From Dehalococcoidia bacterium (GTDB lineage Bacteria; Chloroflexota; Dehalococcoidia; SpSt-223), in contig JANWZD010000001.1 of NCBI GenBank assembly GCA_025054935.1, positions 1 through 64,000 on the forward strand: a stretch of 64,000 nucleotides of DNA, in the 5' to 3' direction. The translations under genes were made by a program, and so were the position numbers. The stretch's first letter is position 1. Each line of letters begins with the position of its first letter. This document shows, in pieces, positions 43,797 through 51,683 of this stretch. Under the pieces are notes generated by a model. The model had not been told where the DNA came from, did no database searches, and saw only the letters and a program-made list of their open reading frames with translations.

Positions 43797-44764
43797 CGCC
43801 AGACGCTCGCAAGGACACGGCGCAGGTTGCCGAAGCAGACGCGCTCGATCCGCTCGTCGCTCCAGCCGCGCCGCTGGAACTCCTCGAGCAAACGGGGAAG
43901 ACAGCTTGCGTCCTTGAGCGCGTTCGGCACGACTGCGCCGTCGAAGTCGGAGCCGATCGAGACATGGCGATCCCCGACGAGCGCGATGATGTGCTCAAAG
44001 TGCGCCATCACGATGTCGAGCGAGGTGTCGGGATTGGCAGCACAGTCGGGACGCAGATACGCGACGAAGAAGGTGATGCCGATCGTTCCGTCGTGGTCAG
44101 CGATGGCGCGAATCTGGTCATCGTCGAGATTGCGGGGGTGAGGCGAGATCGCCTTGGCGTTGGAGTGCGAGGCGAGAAACGGTCCCTCGACCGCGCGCGC
44201 AAGGTCCCAGAACCCGGCGGGGTTCAGATGGGAGACATCAAGCACAATCCCGAGCTTCTGGCATTCGCTGATGAGGGCGTATCCCGCCTCGGTCAAGCCG
44301 CTGGTCGGCTGGGGGTCGCGGAACGCGACGCCGCTCGCGAAAGCATTCGGTCGGCTCCAGGCGAGTCCGATCGAGCGCAGTCCCGCTTCGTAAAACAGCC
44401 GCAGCTCTTTCAGCGAGGGCGCGATTGGCTCTGCGCCCTCGAAGTGAAGGATCGCCCCGAATGTCCCGTCCGCGCGCGCTCGATCGAGGTCGGCAATAGT
44501 TCGCACCAGCCGCATTCGGCCGTCCGACCGCTCGATGAGGCGGTAGAGGTCGTCGATCTGCTTGATCGCGTAGCCGGTAGCGTTCTGCTCCGCCTGCTCG
44601 GTCGTCAGAAAGACGGCGGCGAAGGCGGCGGCGAGCCCGCCGCGCTTGGCGCGCGGGAGGTCGACATGCCCGCGCTCGCTCTCGCTGAGAAAATCTCGCT
44701 GCTGCCGTGGCAGCGCGGAGAGAAAGTCCTCATGGCCATCGAGGATCGGCGGCAGTTCCGGCAT
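43793..44764 (-). CDS. Membrane dipeptidase-like (peptidase M19)
   Basis: 323 aa from ATG 44764 (the frame extends upstream without signal). M19 zinc ligands are visible: HxD in DGHEDF, Glu in LHFEGAEPI, His in DVSHLN and LASHSN. These enzymes hydrolyse dipeptides, including D-residue substrates. Without a signal peptide, this copy is probably cytoplasmic despite the family name. Convergent with the sulfur-carrier gene by a 3-nt overlap. The APH-like gene ends 16 nt upstream on the same strand. Confidence 0.87.
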   Translation of the reverse strand: MPELPPILDGHEDFLSALPRQQRDFLSESERGHVDLPRAKRGGLAAAFAAVFLTTEQAEQNATGYAIKQIDDLYRLIERSDGRMRLVRTIADLDRARADGTFGAILHFEGAEPIAPSLKELRLFYEAGLRSIGLAWSRPNAFASGVAFRDPQPTSGLTEAGYALISECQKLGIVLDVSHLNPAGFWDLARAVEGPFLASHSNAKAISPHPRNLDDDQIRAIADHDGTIGITFFVAYLRPDCAANPDTSLDIVMAHFEHIIALVGDRHVSIGSDFDGAVVPNALKDASCLPRLLEEFQRRGWSDERIERVCFGNLRRVLASVWR

Positions 44765-44780
44765 CGGCGCTCCTCCAGCG

Positions 44781-45740
44781 CTACAGGGCGACTGGCTGTG
44801 GCGGCAGCGGCGACATCTCGGCCAGCCAGCGCAGCACCAAGCGCAGGTACTCTCCGCGCAGCTGCTGGTTGACCGGGCGCGACCGCGCTGCTTGGAGATG
44901 GTCGACAAAATAGCCGGTCCAAAACGCGAGGACGCCGAACACGTCGTCGGGGCTTACGGGACCGGCAATAGCTTCATAGCGCGCGTGCGCTGCGCTGGCG
45001 GGGCCGCCTCCCTCACGTTCGACGCCGAGCGCCCAGTAGACGCTGTCGTAAGCGGGCGTGCCGAGAATGGCGTGGTCCCAGTCGATGAGGACGGTTTCGC
45101 CGCGGCGCAGGAAGAGGTTATCCGAGCGGACGTTGTTGTGAACGAGCGTCTTGCGGCCGGGACCGAACAGCGCGAGATACGCGGCTTCAAGCTGCGGACG
45201 TGCCCGCTCGAACCAGTCCCACCACTCGGCCGTGCACGTTGCGGGCAGGTCGCCCTGCGCGCGCCGTCGCGCCGCGATCCGGTCGAAATAGGGCTGCGGC
45301 CGGTCGCGCCCGTGCCAGTCGTCGGGGATGAAAGCGGGCGGCGCAGAGCGGTGCAGGATCGCGAGGGCGCGCGCGCAGGAGTCGATGGCGTGGGGGGTCC
45401 ATGGCGGCGGCATGGTAAACCCGGTCAGGTCTTCGAGGAGCAGCCCTCGCCATCCCGCTGCTTCCACCGCACCGAGCAGCTGCGGCCGGATCGTCGGGGC
45501 AATGCCCGCCCGCTCGTACATCCACGTCTCGCGCTCTACAAGATCAGCCCAGCGGAATGACGGGTCGGACGACGCTGGTATCGGCGCGCCGGTCTTCAAG
45601 ATGACCGTTCGGCCATCGTCCAGAAACAGCCGGAGCACCGGACGGACGGAGAAGGGTGCCGTGGAGAGCACAGTCTCGCGCACCGCCGCTCCGAGAAAGC
45701 GGCCGGCCGCCTCGATCAGCGCGCGCGGAACCTCCGTCAC
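44781..45740 (-). CDS. APH-family kinase-like protein, catalytic Asp replaced
   Basis: 319 aa with the aminoglycoside/choline kinase fold. The Brenner motif HxDxxxxN is H201-N-N203-V-R-S-D-N208, so the catalytic aspartate is Asn (AAC instead of GAC). The metal-binding Asp in VLIDWDHA and the nucleotide lysine in VILKTG remain. This suggests weak or absent phosphotransfer. Tandem with a paralog that keeps the Asp (ATGA overlap), and both share a YDSVYWALGVERE/DSVYWALGVERETG signature and a C-terminal 'FWTGYFVD'-type helix. Physiological substrate unknown; unlikely to be a resistance gene. Confidence 0.82.
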   Translation of the reverse strand: MTEVPRALIEAAGRFLGAAVRETVLSTAPFSVRPVLRLFLDDGRTVILKTGAPIPASSDPSFRWADLVERETWMYERAGIAPTIRPQLLGAVEAAGWRGLLLEDLTGFTMPPPWTPHAIDSCARALAILHRSAPPAFIPDDWHGRDRPQPYFDRIAARRRAQGDLPATCTAEWWDWFERARPQLEAAYLALFGPGRKTLVHNNVRSDNLFLRRGETVLIDWDHAILGTPAYDSVYWALGVEREGGGPASAAHARYEAIAGPVSPDDVFGVLAFWTGYFVDHLQAARSRPVNQQLRGEYLRLVLRWLAEMSPLPPQPVAL

Positions 45741-46732
45741 TGGGCCTCTCCTTCAGGAGGAAGGGGGAGATCGAACGCCATCGCAAACCAGCGCACGGTC
45801 GGTCCGAGGAATTCTGCGCGCAAGCGTTGGTTGTCCGTCACGACCCCGCCGGCTTGGAGCTTGTCGACGAAATAGCCGACCCAAAAGGCGAGAACGCCCC
45901 GGACTGCGTCAGCGCCGGGATGGGGAGCATGGGCGAGGTAGCGCTCGTGCACCGCCGGCGCGGGGATGCCGGTCTCGCGCTCGACCCCCAGCGCCCAGTA
46001 AACGCTGTCGCGGGCTGGGGTGTCCCAAATTGCCTGTCCCCAGTCGAGGAAGATCGGCCGTTCAGCGCAGAAGAACAGATTGTCGGAGCGCACATCGTTG
46101 TGATTGAAGGCGCGGCGGAGCGGGGCGGTTGCAAGGCGGGCATAGGCGCGCTCAGCGAGGGGGAGCGCTCGGTCGAACCACGCCCACCACGCGCTCGTCG
46201 TGTAGCCGGTAGGAAGGTGGCCGGAGGCGCGGCCGCGGGCGCGGAGGTCGCCCCAAAACCGTTGGGGACCGAGCCGGCCGATGAGGTCTGGCGGCATCCC
46301 CGCCGGCTGCGGGATGGCGTGCAGGCGCGCCAGGGCGGCCGCGACCGCATCGATTGCTGCCGCCGACCACGGAGGAACGCGGCGGCAGGAGGAGAGGTCT
46401 TCGAGCAAAAGGCCGCGCCAGCCGTCGCCCGCGACCGCTCCGTAGCTGCGGGGGCGCCATTCCTGCGTCTCCGGGACGTGCTGATAGACCCAAATCTCGC
46501 GGCCGAGCAAGTCCGACCACAACCGTCCCGGGAGACCGCTCACCGGCGCAGGCGGAGCCGCTTTGAGAACGACCCGTCGTCCGTCGGCAAGGGTCAAGCG
46601 GCGATGCGATTGGGCAGAGTAGCCGCCCTGAAGCGGCTCAACCGCGAGGATCGGCGCTCCTAAGCAGTGTGCTGCGGCCTCGAGAAGCTTGGCGGGAAGG
46701 GTTGCCGGCTGGTGTGGAAAGGTGAGCGTCAC
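45737..46732 (-). CDS. APH-family kinase, paralog with intact catalytic motif
   Basis: 331 aa. HNDVRSDN has the catalytic D213, and IFLDWGQA the second acidic site. The preceding aminotransferase gene ends 1 nt upstream of the GTG start, and the stop overlaps the Asn-containing paralog (ATGA). Gene duplication followed by loss of the Asp in one copy is the simplest history; a heterodimer is possible. The substrate is unknown (small alcohols or amino sugars are typical). Confidence 0.82.
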   Translation of the reverse strand: MTLTFPHQPATLPAKLLEAAAHCLGAPILAVEPLQGGYSAQSHRRLTLADGRRVVLKAAPPAPVSGLPGRLWSDLLGREIWVYQHVPETQEWRPRSYGAVAGDGWRGLLLEDLSSCRRVPPWSAAAIDAVAAALARLHAIPQPAGMPPDLIGRLGPQRFWGDLRARGRASGHLPTGYTTSAWWAWFDRALPLAERAYARLATAPLRRAFNHNDVRSDNLFFCAERPIFLDWGQAIWDTPARDSVYWALGVERETGIPAPAVHERYLAHAPHPGADAVRGVLAFWVGYFVDKLQAGGVVTDNQRLRAEFLGPTVRWFAMAFDLPLPPEGEAQ

Positions 46733-46733
46733 C

Positions 46734-47936
46734 TTACGCTCTCACTCCCTGCTCGGCCAAGACCGCGCCGAGGATGGCGACCGCTTCATCAATCTCTGCC
46801 TCGCTGATCACGAGAGGAGGCATCAGCCGGACGGCGTTCGGCATCACCGCGTTGAGGAGCAGTCCGCGAGCGAGGGCAGCGCGGGTGAGCGCGTCGCTGA
46901 TCTCGCTCCTGAACTGGACGGCGATCAGGAGGCCAGCACCGCGCACGTCGACGATTGCGGGATGACGCGCTGCCAGGTCGCGGAGCCGAGCGAGGAAATA
47001 CTCCCCGCGCTGCGCTGCCCGCGCGACCAGCTGTTCCTCCTCGATCACGTCGAGCGTCGCGACCCCGGCAGCGCAGACGACAGGATTGCCGCCAAAGGTG
47101 GAGCCGTGGTCGCCCGGCTTGAACGCCTGAGCGACCTCCTCACGGGCAAGGAAGGCGCCGATCGGCAGTCCGCCGGCAAGTGCTTTGCCGAGCGTCAAGA
47201 TGTCTGGCCGGATGCCGTAGCGCTCGAAGGCGAACATTGTTCCCGTCCGGCCGATGCCCGTCTGGATCTCATCGAGGATGAGGAGGAGGCCGTACTCATC
47301 GCACAGGGCGCGGACAGCGCGCAGATAGTCCGGTGCCGCTGGCCAGACCCCTCCTTCCCCTTGCACCGGCTCGAGGAGAACTGCGACGGTTTTCTCTGAG
47401 ATCGCCGCCCGCAGCGCCTCGATATCGTTGAACTCGACCTGGCGAAACCCCTCTGGCAGCGGGCGGAAGGGGTCTTGGTAAGCCGGTTTGCCCGTGGCGG
47501 CAACCATCGCCAAGGTGCGTCCGTGAAAGGAGCGCCACGCCGAGATCACCTCATAGGCGCCGCCGCGGTACATCGCGCCCCACCGCCGGGCGAGCTTGAC
47601 GGCGCCTTCATTCGCTTCGGCGCCGCTGTTCTGGAAGAAAACCCGGTCCAGCCCGGCGAGCTGCGTGATGCGCTCGGCGAGCTGAAGCTGCGGCAGCGTA
47701 TAGAACTGGTTGGAGACTTGCATGAGGGTCGCGGCTTGGCGCTGGACCGCAGCGACGACCTTCGGATGGCAGTGCCCGACATTGTTGACTGCCCACCCCC
47801 CGACGAGGTCGAGATAACGCTTGCCGGCATCATCCCAGACCTCGCAGCCGCGGCCTCGAACGAGCGTTACCGGCAGGCGGCGGTGCAGCGGCATATACCG
47901 CTGCTCTTCCACGGCAGGCCAGTTGCGCTCGGTCAT
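46734..47936 (-). CDS. argD: Acetylornithine/class III aminotransferase
   Basis: 400 aa from ATG 47936 with AGGAGGAG ahead. Fold-type I class III features are complete: VFFQNSGAEANEGAVKLAR, SFHGRT, ILDEIQTGIGRTG and the PLP lysine in LTLGKALAGGLPIG. Length and sequence fit acetylornithine aminotransferase (arginine synthesis), though class III enzymes also include GABA and lysine-specific members and no other arg gene is nearby. It precedes the two APH-like genes on the same strand. Confidence 0.8.
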   Translation of the reverse strand: MTERNWPAVEEQRYMPLHRRLPVTLVRGRGCEVWDDAGKRYLDLVGGWAVNNVGHCHPKVVAAVQRQAATLMQVSNQFYTLPQLQLAERITQLAGLDRVFFQNSGAEANEGAVKLARRWGAMYRGGAYEVISAWRSFHGRTLAMVAATGKPAYQDPFRPLPEGFRQVEFNDIEALRAAISEKTVAVLLEPVQGEGGVWPAAPDYLRAVRALCDEYGLLLILDEIQTGIGRTGTMFAFERYGIRPDILTLGKALAGGLPIGAFLAREEVAQAFKPGDHGSTFGGNPVVCAAGVATLDVIEEEQLVARAAQRGEYFLARLRDLAARHPAIVDVRGAGLLIAVQFRSEISDALTRAALARGLLLNAVMPNAVRLMPPLVISEAEIDEAVAILGAVLAEQGVRA

Positions 47937-48098
47937 CTCTCCTCCTGCAGGCGGGGGCTGCCAAAACGTCCGCATGGGACGGGGGACGTCGGCGGCAGTA
48001 TATACCAGCCTTGTCCGACGATGAGCTCCCACCCTGCGGAGAGCGGCGGGCCGCTCATGCTAAGATGCCGTCACTCCGGCGCACGAAGGGGACGAATG

Positions 48099-48506
48099 AT
48101 GGCAACGCTGGGCGACGTAGCGCGGCTGCGCGACTTGATGCGGGAAGTCGCCGACTCGCTGGATATCGACCCTCCCATCGAGGAGGATGACGAGTTTACA
48201 ATTGCCTATCCGTTTGAGGATGGACGGACCAAGAGTGTCTCGGCCTTCGTCGAGGACGACGATGGCGAGCCGTGGGTGATTGTCTACAGCGTCTTCGGGT
48301 CGCTGGACGACCTCGACCCGGTCGACCTGCTCAATCGGAACTTCAGTCCCGGCTACACCTTCATCGCCGCTGACGAGGGAGATGCAATGGTGATGGCCTC
48401 CTACCTGCTGGACGACTTGGATGCGGAGAGCCTCGAAGCGCTGGTCGGCGATGTCGCTTCTTGGGCAGAAGCGCTGCGCGAGGAGTTTTCGAGCGAGGTT
48501 GAGTAG
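48099..48506 (+). CDS. YbjN-like/type III-chaperone-fold protein
   Basis: 135 aa (an ATG at 48096 is an equal choice). The middle (DDEFTIAYPFEDGRTKSVSAFVE, WVIVYSVFG) and the acidic end resemble YbjN and related type III-secretion-chaperone-like folds, often called sensory transduction regulators. It is strongly acidic with no membrane segment. The Nudix gene starts 3 nt after its stop. The function is unknown; the family assignment is by pattern and not certain. The frame runs further upstream through antisense argD DNA, which is not coding. Confidence 0.6.
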   Translation: MATLGDVARLRDLMREVADSLDIDPPIEEDDEFTIAYPFEDGRTKSVSAFVEDDDGEPWVIVYSVFGSLDDLDPVDLLNRNFSPGYTFIAADEGDAMVMASYLLDDLDAESLEALVGDVASWAEALREEFSSEVE

Positions 48507-48509
48507 CTC

Positions 48510-49058
48510 GTGCTGACAACCGGCTGGACCCGGCTTGCCCGAACGGTGCTCCATGAGAACGCGTTCCGCCGCTTTTTCCTCGACCGGGTCCGGATCCATT
48601 CCGGCGACGAGATCGAATACAGCTGGGCAGAAGCTGCGGCGGCCTCCTTTGTGGTGCCCCTGACAGACGACGGAGAGATCGTCCTCATCCGCCAGTATCG
48701 CTACCCGGTCGACCGCTGGGTGTGGGAAGTGCCAGCAGGACGGATTGAGGGCGAACCCAGCGAGGAGACCGCCCGGCGCGAACTGCTGGAGGAGGTCGGC
48801 GGCATCGCTCGAACGATCGTCCCGCTGGGCACCTGCTACAGCGCTGCGGCGCACCTCCATCTCCTCTGCGCCTTCTTCCTTGCGACGGGCGTCGTCCTCG
48901 ACCAAACGGCGCGCCGCGAGGCGACCGAGCTGCTGGAGGTTCGGCTTGTGCCCGCCGAGGAAGCGTTCGCGCTGGTCCGCCGGGGCGGCGACATCGAGGC
49001 GCAGAGCGGCCTCGCTATCCTGATGGCCGAACCGACCATCCGCAGCCTAGTGCGATGA
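48510..49058 (+). CDS. Nudix hydrolase (ADP-ribose pyrophosphatase-like)
   Basis: 182 aa. The Nudix box is intact: GRIEGEPSEETARRELLEEVGG, with the metal-binding glutamates in REELLEE spacing. The segment before (VLIRQYRYPVDRWVWEVPAGRI) is the ADP-ribose pyrophosphatase/NudF-like lead-in. Such enzymes clear ADP-ribose or related nucleoside diphosphate derivatives. GTG start 3 nt after the previous stop; the stop overlaps the next gene (ATGA). Confidence 0.9.
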   Translation: MLTTGWTRLARTVLHENAFRRFFLDRVRIHSGDEIEYSWAEAAAASFVVPLTDDGEIVLIRQYRYPVDRWVWEVPAGRIEGEPSEETARRELLEEVGGIARTIVPLGTCYSAAAHLHLLCAFFLATGVVLDQTARREATELLEVRLVPAEEAFALVRRGGDIEAQSGLAILMAEPTIRSLVR

Positions 49059-50146
49059 CGTTTTCGCCGCCCAATCGCGCCGCCGCCGCGCCGCGGTTCT
49101 CTGCGCTGGCGACGGTCCTGCGGCGCGACCAGCCCAACCGCGTCGGGACGCCGGAAGAGGTGGTTGCCCGCGCTCAGCGCGCCGAGCGGGATGGATTTGA
49201 TGTCATCTGTCTTGCCGACCTCGGCTACGCGGAGATCTTTCCGGCAGTCACGCTCGTCGCCTTGCGCACGGAGCAGATCGCCATCAGCACGCGCGTCATC
49301 GGTGTCTTCACCCGCTCGCCCGTCCTGTTTGCTTCAGGAGCGGCGTGGGCGAACCGGATCAGCGGCGGGCGGTTCTCGCTCGGCATTGGGGCCAGTTTGC
49401 CTGCTATTGTCGAAGGGGTCCACGGCGGCCGTTGGGCGAACCCCGTCGGGCGCATGATCGACACGCTCAAGCTGTATCGAGCGCTCTACGGCGAGGAAGT
49501 CGCCGGCGTCCGCCGCAACCCAGACGGCAGCGTCGCCTACGAAGGCGAGACGCTGCGTGTCGAGCGCGCGCTCCTCGACCTGGCAGCACCTCGCCCGCCG
49601 ATCATCGTCGCCGCCAGCGCGCCGCGGATGCTCCAAGTCGCCGGCGCATGGGGAGACGGCGCGATCATCGAATACACCTCGCCCGGCTACATTCGCTGGG
49701 CGTGGGAGCAGATCGCCATCGGCGCGCAGACGACCGGCCGCTCGCTCGCGGCGTTCGACCTCTGTGCCGAGACGACCTTCCATACTGAGGTCGATGACCC
49801 TGCACTCACGGCTCGCCAAGAGAGCTGGCTCACAGCGCTGATCAATCACTGCCTGCTGCCCCGGTTCGATCATCTGTGGCGTCCTGCGGGCTTGCTGGAA
49901 GCGGCGCGCGCTGTTCGTGCCGCTGCCTTGCGGGGCGACCGCGCCGAGGCGCGCCGCCTTGCGCTCGCCGAGATCGTTCCCCACATCGCGGTTTCCGGTC
50001 CCCGCGAGCGCGCGCCGGCCGCGTTCCAGCACTGGCTAGGCGAGCGTCGCGCGCTCGGGGTTACCACCTTCGCTCTCCCGCTCGAGCTGGAGGATTTTGT
50101 CGGCGTCACGGTGCCGGAGGCGAGGGCGCTCGCGACAGCAGGATAA
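49055..50146 (+). CDS. Luciferase-like (LLM) flavin-dependent oxidoreductase
   Basis: 363 aa TIM-barrel. The F420/FMN-type barrel is indicated by ERDGFDVICLADLGYAEIFPAV, NRISGGRFSLGIGA and PPIIVAASAPRMLQVAGAWGDGAI. Chloroflexota and Actinobacteria use such proteins with F420 or FMNH2 for one-carbon, monooxygenase or reductase reactions; the substrate is not predictable. Translationally coupled to the Nudix gene. Confidence 0.85.
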   Translation: MTFSPPNRAAAAPRFSALATVLRRDQPNRVGTPEEVVARAQRAERDGFDVICLADLGYAEIFPAVTLVALRTEQIAISTRVIGVFTRSPVLFASGAAWANRISGGRFSLGIGASLPAIVEGVHGGRWANPVGRMIDTLKLYRALYGEEVAGVRRNPDGSVAYEGETLRVERALLDLAAPRPPIIVAASAPRMLQVAGAWGDGAIIEYTSPGYIRWAWEQIAIGAQTTGRSLAAFDLCAETTFHTEVDDPALTARQESWLTALINHCLLPRFDHLWRPAGLLEAARAVRAAALRGDRAEARRLALAEIVPHIAVSGPRERAPAAFQHWLGERRALGVTTFALPLELEDFVGVTVPEARALATAG

Positions 50147-50630
50147 TCCGCCCCCGCTGCGTCCATGCTCACGGACGGCAGGCGAAGAAGGCTCGACAGT
50201 GCCGGCGTCGCTGCCGCCGCGCTCCCTTCGCCGCCCGGCAGCGCAGTCCCCTCAGCTCGAGGCGCAGCCCGCGCGAGGCGGGCGGCGAGGCGCGCAACGA
50301 GCGTCGGCTGCTCTCAGTCGAGGAGATGCCGCCTCGGCCCCTCAGCCGCACCTCCGGCACTGCGCAGCGAGTGGAGAAGCGGCCGCCCTCGGGCGAAAAG
50401 AACGATGTGGCGTGCGCGCACGCCGGGGGCTCGGCCGCCGTGCGGAAATGACTGGCCCGACACCGCCGTCCGATGGCCGCGTGCCGGCTGAGACCGGCCG
50501 CGCATGCTGCTCGGCGGCGAAGGTCCTTCGCGTCCTGCCGGCTTGCTTGGCGGAACCACGACGCTCGCCACGGCCGGCCGCACTGCGGCAATGGGCGGGG
50601 ATCGCGGTGCTGCCGAGCGCGGGGGAGGCG
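50147..50630 (+). other. Non-coding gap, 484 bp
   Basis: Between convergent genes. Frames are Ala/Arg/Pro-rich and unlike proteins, with high GC in all codon positions. I see no terminator with a U-tract, repeat or RNA gene. Confidence 0.6.
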
Positions 50631-51638
50631 TCAGCGGAGCGTGCGCAGCCAAGCGAGCAACCGGTCGATGCCCTCCTCAACCCCGACCTGGGGCGACCAG
50701 CCGGTCTCGGCGCGGATCTTCCGAATGTCAGAGATGTAAACGCGCTGGTCCCCGGGACGCCACGCTCCGAAGCAGCGCGCGATCGGTCGGCCAAGGCGCT
50801 CCTCGAGCAGCGCGAGTAACTCCAGCAGCGAAACGGTGTTCGCCGGCCCGCCGCCGACGTTGTAGACCTGGGTGGGGGTCTGCTCGGCGCGCTGCCGCGC
50901 CGCCAGCAGCGCCGCAATCAGATCATCCACGTAGAGGATGTCGCGCACCTGCTTGCCGTCGCCGAAAATGGTGATCGGCTCGCCCGCGAGCGCGCGCAGC
51001 CCGAAATGCGCCACCCATCCTTGATCCTCGTTGCCGAACTGACGCGGACCGTAGATGCAGGACATCCGAAAAACCGCCGTGCGCAGCCCGTAAATCCGGC
51101 TGAAGTCGATCGTGTACTGGTCGGCGGTGCCTTTCGAGCAGCCATAGGGCGAGTGGAAATCGAGCGGCCGCTCTTCGCTGATCCCGTCGGGATAGGAGGG
51201 AAGGATGTATCGCTGCGCGGTCTCGCTGACCTCGACATCCTCCATTGCGCCGTAGACCTTGTTGGTAGAGGTGAAGATGACAGCCGGCGGCTTTTCCTGA
51301 CGACGAGCGGCGTCAAGGACGTTGAATGCGCCAAGCGCGTTAACCTCGAAATCCTCACGCGGGTTACTGACAGATGTCGTGACAGCTACTTGGGCAGCAA
51401 GGTGAAAGACGGTGTCGACGCCACAGATAGCGGTCTCGACCGCGTGACGGTCGCGGATGTCGCCGCGGATCAGGGTGAGGCGGGGAGAGCCGAGAGACTG
51501 AAGCCACGCGACATTGGCGCGCACGCCGGCGCGCGAGAGATTGTCGAGAACGGTGACGCTGCAGCCCTCAGCGAGGAGCCGGCTGACCAGGTTCGAGCCG
51601 ATGAAGCCCGCGCCGCCGGTCACCAGCACCCGTTCCAT
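50631..51638 (-). CDS. CDP-paratose 2-epimerase-like sugar SDR
   Basis: 335 aa from ATG 51638 (GGAG upstream). An extended SDR with TGGAGFIGSNLVSRL for NAD binding and YGCSK as the Tyr-Lys catalytic pair. The segments FTSTNKVYGAMEDV, RPLDFHSPYGCSKG and RMSCIYGPRQFGNEDQGWVAHF are those of CDP-paratose/tyvelose 2-epimerases, rather than UDP-glucose 4-epimerase. It could modify nucleotide sugars for the surface glycans that the neighbouring large membrane protein may handle. Divergent from that gene with 45 bp between the two starts. Confidence 0.85.
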   Translation of the reverse strand: MERVLVTGGAGFIGSNLVSRLLAEGCSVTVLDNLSRAGVRANVAWLQSLGSPRLTLIRGDIRDRHAVETAICGVDTVFHLAAQVAVTTSVSNPREDFEVNALGAFNVLDAARRQEKPPAVIFTSTNKVYGAMEDVEVSETAQRYILPSYPDGISEERPLDFHSPYGCSKGTADQYTIDFSRIYGLRTAVFRMSCIYGPRQFGNEDQGWVAHFGLRALAGEPITIFGDGKQVRDILYVDDLIAALLAARQRAEQTPTQVYNVGGGPANTVSLLELLALLEERLGRPIARCFGAWRPGDQRVYISDIRKIRAETGWSPQVGVEEGIDRLLAWLRTLR

Positions 51639-51683
51639 CGGCGTGCTCCAGAAGGAAAGGTAGCGGGAGTATAGCTGCCGAGG

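Noticed and set aside
44781-46732. Aminoglycoside resistance genes
   Set aside because: The fold is APH-like, but the pair is diverged, chromosomally embedded, and one copy lacks the catalytic Asp. The fold is shared with many metabolic kinases.
50100-50819. 240-residue frame between the LLM and epimerase genes
   Set aside because: Protein-unlike composition, and it overlaps both neighbours in other frames.
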